27,703 nt of DNA from the NCBI GenBank assembly GCA_035541265.1, contig DATKNQ010000114.1:1-27703 (forward strand). The letters run 5' to 3'. The stretch comes from Bog-159 sp035541265 (GTDB lineage: Bacteria; Acidobacteriota; Terriglobia; Bryobacterales; Bryobacteraceae). The translations under genes were made by a program, and so were the position numbers. The notes below the pieces were generated by a model. The model did no database searches. It was not told the origin of the DNA and saw nothing but the letters and a program-made list of their open reading frames with translations. Below are positions 11,014 to 18,265 of the stretch, in pieces; within the stretch, counting starts at the first letter, position 1, and each line of letters begins with the position of its first letter.

Positions 11014-13329
11014 CTATGGCCGCACCGGCTCGACGGCCATCGTCACGATATTGCTCTCGACGACGCGGCCACTTGTTTCGGCCGCCAGCGCCGAGACGGG
11101 CACGGCATCGCCTTCGGGCGTGCCGCCCGGCAGCGTTATGAGCACCTCGTAGACGCCCGGAGATCCCTCCAGCGGCGTCACGGATTCAGCGGGGACGATG
11201 ATACCTCCCACTTTCACCATCGTTTGCGACTGTGCGGGTGCGCCGGTGACACGGATCGCCACGCGATCGCCAGGCTGTGCCGGCTGAGCGTCATAACGCG
11301 CATTCCGGACCATCGCCAGCGTCGACGTCCCTACGAAGACGATTGCACCCTGGCCGCCGCCCGTGCCATCGATTGTGAAGATCCCCGGCGCGGCCTCCTG
11401 CAGGATGGCCGCCAATGGCTTCGTCTGTCCAAAACGAGTCGCGATCGAGATCTGAAGCGCAGTGCCCGGCGCCGCATCCGGACACAGAAAGTCGATGTGC
11501 TTTTCCGAAGCGCGCAACACGGGCACGTCTTCTCCATTCACGATGACGCGCGCATCCTGCAACCAGCGGCCGGTAATGCTGGCGGCCGACCCCGGACTGC
11601 ACAGCAACGGAACGGGCTTGCCGGCGCTGTTCATCAGGATCTTCGCTACCGGACGCTCGTCGCCGACTTCGATACGCACATCGCGCGTGGAAGAAGCGTG
11701 CCACTGATTCGTGGCCGTGAACGCGATATCGTACTCGCCGGCTTGCGATGCGCCAGGCAACCATGTGAACCGGCCGCGCACGGGATCGAAAGCCGCGCCC
11801 GCGGGGAGCTTCGACGCCGTCAGACTTACGCCGCCGCCATCCGGATCGTATCTCGATACGGCGAACTCCACGCGAGTCCCCGCCTTGACCAGTTGCGTCG
11901 CGGGAACCGTCAGGATCGGCTCCGCGGAGGGCAACGTTACCACGGAATCCCGCTGCCGGCCGCCGGCAGACACCACCTCGACGGAGACTGACTCCTGCCG
12001 CGCGGTGACGCTTGCATAGGCGGCGAAACTCAACGTGGACTGCCCGGGCCGGGTTGCGATCGTGGGGGGCACTTGCAGGCCGGACGAACTGCTGGTGACG
12101 TCTAGAGTCAGCCGCTCGGGCGCCGCCGAAGACATGCGGACCTCACAGGTGACGGATTCCCCGGCGCGCACCGTTCTTGGAGTGCAGGCGAGCGCGGCAG
12201 GCGTAACAGCGCCGGCAACCGAGCCTGCCACGCGGTCAGCGCCCGGTACGGAACTGAGAGGTTTCGGCCGCTGCTTCGAAATCAGGCTGCTGACGATATT
12301 GATTACGACATGCACCACCGATGAAGACACGCTGGCGCTCAAATAGTATTGCCCAAGTACACTTCCGGCAGTGACCGTAAAGGACACGGTGGCCGCATTC
12401 GCGGGCATAGTCACCGACGACGGGGCTTTCAGAGCGCTGCTGTTGCTGGTCAAGATCCGAATCGAGAAACTGGCCCCCACTACCCGGCTTACGGTGACCG
12501 AACACGTCGTGCTGCCTCCTAGCAGGAGGCTTAGAACATTACAGTTCAGGGATGAAATCGAGATCGGAAGCGCTAATGATAGAGATGCCGATTGGGAACT
12601 GGCGCCCAGCGTGGCCGTGACCGTCGCGCTCACCCCGGCGGTTGCCGCACTGGCGTTAGCTGTAAATGTGGCCGTCGACGAGCCGGACCCGATAGTCACA
12701 GTGGCAGGAACCGTCAAATAAGAACTATTACTACCGAGTAACACCACCGTGCTGGAAGAAACCGTCTGATTTAGAGTGACCGTGCAAGTCGAACTTCCAG
12801 GGGTGAAAAACGTCGAAGGACTGCACGTCAAGGATCTCACGCTGGGTTGTTGCGAGGTCGTAACAGTGATGCTGCCCCCCGAAGACGTGGTGGTGATGCC
12901 GGAACCAGTTGCCGACGTCGCCAGCGCGCCGGTGACACCGATTGACAGGTTGCCGGCCGCCGACGGGGACAGTGTCAGTGTCACAACTGCGACGACGCCG
13001 TTCGAGATGGTATTTACATTGATCCCAGTGAGCAGACACAGGTCACTTCCCGCGCTGTTGGTGCAGTAGACCAGCTTGACGGCCGCGGTAGCGGCGGAGC
13101 CGGGAGTCACCGTAATTCCTGTGACGGCGGAAGCAGGATACGTGAACGTCCACTGCAGGCCGGCGGGGGCATTGCCGGTCGTCGAGGTCAACGACAGATT
13201 GAGAGAAACTGGCCCCCCCGCAACAGCGGAACCGGATGACAACGCCAGCGCATCCGTCTGGCAAAGAGCGGGAACTCCGCAAGAAGAGAAGAGAGCGATT
13301 AAGACGATCGGTATGGTTTTTATAAGCAT
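11014..13329 (-). CDS. Secreted multidomain protein: cohesin-like domain, Ig-like repeats, TIGR03437-type C-terminus
   Basis: The 771-residue product starts with a signal peptide (about 1-24). Domains visible in order are a cohesin-like beta domain (about 25-157), three Ig-like repeats (about 164-253, 259-345, 379-466), a cadherin/He_PIG-like domain (about 470-556) and the C-terminal domain known in Solibacter proteins as TIGR03437 (about 560-771; motifs CSPGSAASITGRW, AAPGIFTIDGTGGGQGA). Each Ig-like repeat has two cysteines exactly 13 residues apart (C169/C182, C263/C276, C382/C395), probably a disulphide. No catalytic motif or membrane anchor is seen. A surface or secreted binding role is inferred. 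The region is Ser/Thr-rich and of lower GC than neighbouring genes. The start is not supported by a clear ribosome site. Confidence 0.85.
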   Translation of the reverse strand: MLIKTIPIVLIALFSSCGVPALCQTDALALSSGSAVAGGPVSLNLSLTSTTGNAPAGLQWTFTYPASAVTGITVTPGSAATAAVKLVYCTNSAGSDLCLLTGINVNTISNGVVAVVTLTLSPSAAGNLSIGVTGALATSATGSGITTTSSGGSITVTTSQQPSVRSLTCSPSTFFTPGSSTCTVTLNQTVSSSTVVLLGSNSSYLTVPATVTIGSGSSTATFTANASAATAGVSATVTATLGASSQSASLSLALPISISSLNCNVLSLLLGGSTTCSVTVSRVVGASFSIRILTSNSSALKAPSSVTMPANAATVSFTVTAGSVLGQYYLSASVSSSVVHVVINIVSSLISKQRPKPLSSVPGADRVAGSVAGAVTPAALACTPRTVRAGESVTCEVRMSSAAPERLTLDVTSSSSGLQVPPTIATRPGQSTLSFAAYASVTARQESVSVEVVSAGGRQRDSVVTLPSAEPILTVPATQLVKAGTRVEFAVSRYDPDGGGVSLTASKLPAGAAFDPVRGRFTWLPGASQAGEYDIAFTATNQWHASSTRDVRIEVGDERPVAKILMNSAGKPVPLLCSPGSAASITGRWLQDARVIVNGEDVPVLRASEKHIDFLCPDAAPGTALQISIATRFGQTKPLAAILQEAAPGIFTIDGTGGGQGAIVFVGTSTLAMVRNARYDAQPAQPGDRVAIRVTGAPAQSQTMVKVGGIIVPAESVTPLEGSPGVYEVLITLPGGTPEGDAVPVSALAAETSGRVVESNIVTMAVEPVRP

Positions 13330-13398
13330 CGTTCTTTATCGATCGAAGGTTGTGCATCCGTGGGTGCCGTGGGGACGATATTTGGGCGGTGTCTTTGA

Positions 13399-13424
13399 TT
13401 GGCACGGGAACTTGTGTTGGCACG
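13399..13424. repeat. Direct repeat TTGGCACG, two copies 18 bp apart
   Basis: TTGGCACG occurs at 13399-13406 and 13417-13424, about 70-95 bp upstream of the start of the minus-strand secreted protein gene (CGTGCCAA on that strand). It could be a pair of regulator half-sites or chance; no known regulator is assigned. Confidence 0.3.
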
Positions 13425-13541
13425 ACGACGACGGACGCAGACACGTGACACCTACTCTTTCGCGGGGCCTTATCTGAGGTCCGCCGCGATTCTTAAGACT
13501 CCGATACTAGGAGATAGATCATACCCCCCACGAGCATAACT

Positions 13542-13576
13542 GGCACAGCTAAGTGCCGGCTCTCCGGAGGCCGGAG
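13542..13576. other. Tandem hairpins in the leader of the secreted protein gene
   Basis: GGCAC-AGCTAA-GTGCC (13542-13557) is followed 4 nt later by CTCCGG-AGG-CCGGAG (13562-13576). Both stems are perfect. They lie about 215-250 nt upstream of the minus-strand start at 13329. They could be part of a structured leader RNA or a protein-binding site. No T-run follows on either strand, so they are not ordinary terminators. Confidence 0.4.
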
Positions 13577-13973
13577 TTACTAACAAGCTGCCGCAAAATA
13601 CAACATCACGCTGTTCTGGGCTGCCTACTAAGGTTTCCGCCAGCTTGCACAATCAAGGTTATGTGAAGCGCGAATTTTAGCACTTCGTGTGCCAAAAGCT
13701 CGGGGGCGGGTTATCGCTGGATTCAAAGCTGTGGAGTTGGACGGCAAGCCCTTGGGTGGTCGTCGTTTTTCATGCCGTGCAAGTATTCCCTATGTAATGT
13801 CTACGCGCTTCGCGAATGCGCGCGTGCATGTCTTCGCGGGCGCGGAGAATGGCATAGCGCAACAGTGCTCACGACCGGCGCAAATGCGGGCATGGGGCAA
13901 GTGATCGCTTAGTAACTTTCGTTGGACCATCGGATAAGTGGTGTAAGCCAAATGGCGCACGACGAACTGTGGA

Positions 13974-16397
13974 TTACAACAGAGTCAACGGATCCACATC
14001 GATCACCAGGGCCGTGGCGCTCCATTTGCGCTCGCGCACAAATTCCTGCGCCCTGCGCAGCAGTTCGTTGAGCGCCCTGCGGCTGGCCGCCTTGATCAGA
14101 AACTGATACCGGAATTCATTTTTGAGGCGCGTGACCGGAGCCTCCGCGGGCCCCAGGATTTTGATCTTCTCGGGCGCGGGCGTCAAGAAGTGACCCAACT
14201 CGGTGCCCCACCGCATCGCCTGTTCCTGCTGTTCGCTCCTCACCAGGATATTGGCCATGGCGCTGAACGGTGGATAATGCATCATGCGGCGGAACTGCAA
14301 TTCCTTTTCATAGAACGCCTGGTAATCCTGGGCCGCGGCCATGCGCACGGCATAGTGATCCGGATTGATGGTCTGGATGAGGACGATGCCCGGCAGGCTG
14401 CCGCGTCCCGCGCGTCCGGCTACCTGCGTCAGCAATTGGAAGGTGCGCTCGGCGGCGCGAAAGTCCGGCAGGCCGAGCCCCACGTCGGCTGACACCACGC
14501 CCACCAACGTCACGTTTGGAATGTCGTGACCCTTGGCGATCATCTGCGTGCCCACCAGGATGTCGTACGAGCCTTCGCGGAAGGCTTGCAGAATCGCTTC
14601 GTACTGGCGTTTCGCGGTGACTGTGTCCCGATCCAGACGCGCGATGCGCGCCTTCGGAAACTCACGATGCAGCTCATCCTCCACCTTCTCCGAGCCGGTC
14701 CCCAGAAAGTAGATGTGTTCACTCTGGCATTTCGGGCAGTGCGTGGGCACGCGTTCGGCGTAGTTGCAGTAGTGGCAGAGCAGGCGGCGGTCGCGGCGAT
14801 GGAACGTCAGCGTCACGGAGCAGTTCACACATTGCACGCGTTCGCCGCAGGCGCGGCAGGCCACGAAGCTCGAGAAGCCGCGGCGATTCAGCAGGATGAT
14901 GGTCTGTTCGCCATTATCCAATCGATGTGCGACGCCTTCCAGCAGGCGGCGGGAAAAGGTCGCCTGTTTGCGAGTCTCCAGAAACTCCGTGCGCATGTCG
15001 ATCAGTTGCACGCTTGGCATGGGCCGCTCCTCGATGCGGTTGGGAAGCTCGAGCAGCGTGTACTTGCCGCGCTCCGCGTTGTAGCGTGTCTCCAGGCTGG
15101 GTGTGGCGGATCCCAGGATAACGCACGCGTCCGCGGCCTGCGCGCGTACGATAGCCACATCGCGGCCGTTGTAGCGGGGCGTCTCTTCCTGCTTATAGCT
15201 CTGGTCGTGCTCCTCATCCACCACGATCAGTCCCAGGTTGCGCATGGGCGCGAACACACCGGAGCGCGTGCCCACGACCACCGCGGCGGAGCCCGCGCGG
15301 ATACGGCGCCACTGGTCGGAGCGTTCCGAGTCGCTGAAGGCGCTGTGCAGAATTGCGACGCGGTCGCCGAAGCGGTGGAAGAACTGGCCTGCGACGGCCG
15401 GCGTCAAGGCGATCTCGGGAACCAGCAGCAGTGCGCTGCGGCCCTCGGCCAGCGCCGCGTCGATCGCGTTCAGATACACTTCGGTCTTGCCCGAGCCGGT
15501 CACGCCGTGTAGCAGGAATGTGCGGAATGCGTGAGCCTGAATGGCGGCGCGGATCTGCTCGAACGCCGCGGCCTGCGCGGGGTTAAGGACGTGCGGCGCG
15601 CGGACCGCTCCGGCGTCGATCGCCACCGGCTCGGGGCGCAACGTCACCAGTTTTTTGCGAGCCAGCGCGCGGGCCGCCGGACTCGCATTGCGAACCATCG
15701 ATTCGAGGTCTTTCAGATTGTGCGAGCCGGGATGCAGTTCCAGAAACGCGAGCAGCTCGCGTTCCGCCTTGGCTAACTTCGCTGCTGGCGCCGCGCCGGC
15801 CGGTTCGACGCGCAAGCGCTCGGCGGGTGCCCGTAGTGGGTCGCGTTCTGTCTCCACCTGTTCCACCATCACGAAACGCTTACGCTCCAGCGCGCGCAGA
15901 GCGTTCCCGGCCAGGGGCAGCTTGCGTTCCAGGTAGGCGGCGGACAGCGGACGTTGATCGAGCATGCGCAGGATCTGCACCGTGGGGTCTCCGGATGACG
16001 CATCGAATAACAGTTGGCGCGCGGCATCGCGTCCCGCATCGGTGAGCGAGTAGACTTTGCCGCGCCGGATCTCGGCCGCGAGCGGCAGCATGCCGCGCAG
16101 CACCTCACCCAGCGGCGCGCAGTAGTAGCCGCCGATCCACTTGCCTAGCGCGAGCAGGCCGGCGTCCAGCACGGGCTCGGCGTCGATCAGGCGGAACACT
16201 TCACGCGCGGGCACGGGGGGCGCTTCATCGTGGCTCCGCAATACCACGCCGGTTAAGCGGCGGGTGCCGAAGGGCACGAGCACGCGGCAGCCCGGCTTCA
16301 CGCGATGCCGCAGCGTCTCCGGAAGTTCGTAAGTGAACGGCTGATCGAGCGGTACCGGCAGGCTGACGTCGCAATAGAGAGAACACGCGTCGGGCAA
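13974..16397 (-). CDS. priA: Primosomal replication protein N' (PriA helicase)
   Basis: PriA reloads the replisome at stalled forks. The 807-residue protein has the N-terminal DNA-binding domain (SLPVPLDQPFTYELP, from residue 12), Walker A GVTGSGKT (298-305), Walker B DEEH (394-397), the GSATPS motif, and eight cysteines in zinc-binding pairs (C514/C517, C523/C526, C541/C544, C554/C557), followed by the complete second helicase domain. The start is TTG at 16397: an in-frame TGA lies at 16403-16401 and no other start codon precedes the conserved N-terminus. The gene is divergent from the deaminase gene with only 30 bp between start codons, so their promoters must overlap. Confidence 0.96.
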   Translation of the reverse strand: MPDACSLYCDVSLPVPLDQPFTYELPETLRHRVKPGCRVLVPFGTRRLTGVVLRSHDEAPPVPAREVFRLIDAEPVLDAGLLALGKWIGGYYCAPLGEVLRGMLPLAAEIRRGKVYSLTDAGRDAARQLLFDASSGDPTVQILRMLDQRPLSAAYLERKLPLAGNALRALERKRFVMVEQVETERDPLRAPAERLRVEPAGAAPAAKLAKAERELLAFLELHPGSHNLKDLESMVRNASPAARALARKKLVTLRPEPVAIDAGAVRAPHVLNPAQAAAFEQIRAAIQAHAFRTFLLHGVTGSGKTEVYLNAIDAALAEGRSALLLVPEIALTPAVAGQFFHRFGDRVAILHSAFSDSERSDQWRRIRAGSAAVVVGTRSGVFAPMRNLGLIVVDEEHDQSYKQEETPRYNGRDVAIVRAQAADACVILGSATPSLETRYNAERGKYTLLELPNRIEERPMPSVQLIDMRTEFLETRKQATFSRRLLEGVAHRLDNGEQTIILLNRRGFSSFVACRACGERVQCVNCSVTLTFHRRDRRLLCHYCNYAERVPTHCPKCQSEHIYFLGTGSEKVEDELHREFPKARIARLDRDTVTAKRQYEAILQAFREGSYDILVGTQMIAKGHDIPNVTLVGVVSADVGLGLPDFRAAERTFQLLTQVAGRAGRGSLPGIVLIQTINPDHYAVRMAAAQDYQAFYEKELQFRRMMHYPPFSAMANILVRSEQQEQAMRWGTELGHFLTPAPEKIKILGPAEAPVTRLKNEFRYQFLIKAASRRALNELLRRAQEFVRERKWSATALVIDVDPLTLL

Positions 16398-16415
16398 ACT
16401 TCAGGATACCCGCTC

Positions 16416-16421
16416 TACACT
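16416..16421 (+). promoter_or_regulatory. Possible -10 box for a leaderless deaminase mRNA
   Basis: TACACT ends 7 nt before the ATG at 16428, placing the predicted +1 exactly on the A of the start codon. No Shine-Dalgarno sequence precedes the ATG and no good -35 is seen. On the other strand TATCCT (16408-16403) lies in the matching region for priA. Confidence 0.4.
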
Positions 16422-16427
16422 ACCATT

Positions 16428-17408
16428 ATGGATGTTGGCCGCCTGCCCAAAGTAGAACTGCACCTCCACCTAGATTGTTCGCTCAGCTATCCGGTGGTGG
16501 CGCGGCTTGCGCCGCATGTGACCCGCGAGGAATACGAGCGCGATTACATCGCGCCCGCGCGCTGCACGGATCTGGCGGACTTTCTGACGCGCCCTCCACG
16601 CAGCGTCCAACTCATGCAGGATGAAACGGCGCTCGAGCTGGTGACCGAAGACGTCTTCCACCAGCTCCAGGCCGATGCGGTCGTGTATGCGGAGCTGCGC
16701 TTCGCGCCGTTACTGCACCTGGAGCGGGGACTCCGTCCGGAACAGGTAGTGGCGTCGATCGACCGCGCGGCGGAGCGCATGATCGCGGCCACGGGCATCG
16801 ACGCGCGCCTGATTCTCTGCACGCTGCGGCATTTTAGCGAAGCGCAGAGCATCGAGACCGTGCGCCTGGTGGAGGAGTTTCGCGGCAGCCGGGTGGTGGC
16901 GCTCGACCTGGCGGCGGACGAAGCCGGCTTCCCGTTGGATGCGCACGTGGCGGCCTTCCGCTATGCCCGCGAGCGCGGCTTATTCCGCACGGCGCACGCG
17001 GGCGAGGCATGCGGACCGGAGAGCGTTTGGGAGACGCTGCGCCGGCTCCAGCCCACGCGCATCGGGCATGGCACACGCAGCATCGAGGACCCGCAACTGG
17101 TAGACCATCTACGCCGCGAACAGATCCACCTGGAACTCTGTCCGTCCTCAAACGTGCAGATCATTCCGTCGATCGCCGCGTGGGCCGATCATCCCATCGA
17201 CCGGCTGTATCGCGCGGGCGTGCCGCTCAGCATCAGCACCGATACACGCACGGTCACGCCTACGACACTTACTAAGGAATATGAAGGCGTGCAGCGGGTC
17301 TTCGGATGGACGGCGGATGATTTCGCGCGCGCCAATCACATGGCTATTCAAGCGGCCTTTGTGGAGCAAGCGGTGAAGGATCGCCTGCACGCGGCCGTGC
17401 GGGGTTAG
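16428..17408 (+). CDS. Adenosine deaminase-family amidohydrolase
   Basis: A 326-residue TIM-barrel metal-dependent deaminase. Zinc ligands His12 and His14 (VELHLHLDCSL), His190 (HAGE), catalytic Glu193, His214 (RIGHGTR) and Asp272 are present, together with ELCPSSNVQ. Two family positions differ from classical adenosine deaminase: Cys17 where HLHLDG is usual, and Thr273-Arg274 after the metal Asp (STDTRTVTPTTL) where most have Asp-Asp-Pro. Similar TD-x-R sequences are, from memory, found in a bacterial subfamily annotated as adenosine deaminase. The substrate may be adenosine or a related compound such as aminodeoxyfutalosine. The ATG at 16428 is preferred over the longer upstream frame, which overlaps priA and has no family similarity. 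Its last 4 nt overlap the convergent isomerase gene. Confidence 0.88.
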   Translation: MDVGRLPKVELHLHLDCSLSYPVVARLAPHVTREEYERDYIAPARCTDLADFLTRPPRSVQLMQDETALELVTEDVFHQLQADAVVYAELRFAPLLHLERGLRPEQVVASIDRAAERMIAATGIDARLILCTLRHFSEAQSIETVRLVEEFRGSRVVALDLAADEAGFPLDAHVAAFRYARERGLFRTAHAGEACGPESVWETLRRLQPTRIGHGTRSIEDPQLVDHLRREQIHLELCPSSNVQIIPSIAAWADHPIDRLYRAGVPLSISTDTRTVTPTTLTKEYEGVQRVFGWTADDFARANHMAIQAAFVEQAVKDRLHAAVRG

Positions 17409-18265
17409 CCGGCGGCCAGCGCTTTCAGATTCCGGCCGCAAATCATGCTGGCTTCGTGCTTGTCGCCGTGCGGACCGGTCCAGTGCGTTTCCAGGCTGAT
17501 CCATCCGCGATACCCGTCGCGCGCCAGTGCGGCGAGCTGGCCGCGCCAGTCGATCGCGCCTTCGCCGAGCGCGCACCACAACGGGCGACGGCCTTCGACA
17601 CGGCAATCCTTGGCATGCACGTGCGCGATGCGGCCGGCGGCCAAAAGACGGTACCCATCGGGATAGGGCGTCTCGCCGGATACGTAGCAGTTGGCGGGAT
17701 CCCAAACGGCCTGCAGATTCGCGGCGCCGGCCGCGTCCAGCGCGCGAGCCGTTTCCGTGCCGGTCGCGATGTTGCAGGCGTGTTCGTTTTCGAGGCCGAT
17801 GATGCGGCCGTGCGGCGCCGCCTGATTGGCCAGTTCTTCCAGCGCGCGGGCCACGCGCTCGAAGCACTCATCCGGCCGCACCGTGCGCCAGTAGGAAAAC
17901 ACGCGAATGATCCGCGCGCCGGTGCGTTCCGCGATTTCGAGCGCGCGGGCCGCCAGGCGCGGCTGGTCCGCGAAGGTGTGCGCGGAGGCGAACACGTCCT
18001 GCTGGAATCGCGCATCGACGGGGGGCGCATCGGGCAGCACGCACTTGAGCAGCGGCGACGCGATCGAAATAATCTCCAGGCCTTGCCGGGCTGTGATTTC
18101 GATGGCGCGATCCAGTTCGTCGTTGCTCAAGTCGATGATGTTTTTGCCGAACACCATGCGCAGCTCGGCGCCCTCGATGCCGATCTCCGCCATGGATCGC
18201 GCGGCAGCTTCCACATCCTGCGAGAACTCGTCGGTGATCGCGGCTATAGGAAAGCGTTGAGCCAT
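17405..18265 (-). CDS. Sugar phosphate isomerase/epimerase (xylose isomerase-like TIM barrel)
   Basis: A 286-residue protein of the AP-endonuclease-2/xylose-isomerase-like TIM-barrel family. Putative metal ligands are in GLENEH (E159/E161), WDPAN (D189), HVHAKD (H215/H217) and SLETHW (E259). Members interconvert keto- and aldo-sugars or epimerise sugars and inositols; the substrate is not deducible. There is no signal peptide, so it is cytoplasmic. The ATG at 18265-18263 shares one base with the lptFG stop (TGATG), so it is translationally coupled as last gene of the four-gene operon. A longer upstream reading frame exists but would lie inside lptFG and is rejected. The 3' end overlaps the convergent deaminase by 4 nt. 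Confidence 0.88.
   Translation of the reverse strand: MAQRFPIAAITDEFSQDVEAAARSMAEIGIEGAELRMVFGKNIIDLSNDELDRAIEITARQGLEIISIASPLLKCVLPDAPPVDARFQQDVFASAHTFADQPRLAARALEIAERTGARIIRVFSYWRTVRPDECFERVARALEELANQAAPHGRIIGLENEHACNIATGTETARALDAAGAANLQAVWDPANCYVSGETPYPDGYRLLAAGRIAHVHAKDCRVEGRRPLWCALGEGAIDWRGQLAALARDGYRGWISLETHWTGPHGDKHEASMICGRNLKALAAG

Larger units (their letters stand above)
13330..13973. other. 644-bp region without a convincing gene
   Basis: This gap lies upstream of the secreted Ig-like protein gene and downstream of priA. Short ORFs of 60-71 codons exist on both strands (for example 13689-13904 plus and 13470-13652 minus), but none has a ribosome site or recognisable motif. It contains two adjacent hairpins (13542-13576), an 8-bp direct repeat (13399-13424) and a GCAC/GTGC stem flanked by TTTT and AAAA (13675-13697). 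A CGCGC/GCGCG stem lies near 13804-13822. The side near 13330-13450 probably holds the promoter and 5' leader of the minus-strand gene, but no clear -10/-35 pair was found. No terminator for priA was recognised. Confidence 0.5.

Noticed and set aside
13400..13416. Sigma-54-like sequence TGGCACGGGAACTTGT on the plus strand
   Set aside because: The -12 GC element is missing (the TTG is followed by T and is shifted), and no plus-strand gene follows.
13675..13697. Hairpin TTTT-A-GCAC-TTCGT-GTGC-C-AAAA considered as a terminator
   Set aside because: The T-run is upstream and the A-run downstream on both strands, the reverse of an intrinsic terminator, and the GC stem is only 4 bp.
13689..13904. 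71-codon ORF on the plus strand in the large intergenic region
   Set aside because: No ribosome site, no hydrophobic segment or known motif, and no conserved neighbour. It may be a gene remnant but cannot be supported.
16305..16427. Upstream extension of the deaminase gene
   Set aside because: It overlaps the 5' end of priA and shows no family similarity. The KVELHLHLD motif starts properly after the ATG at 16428.
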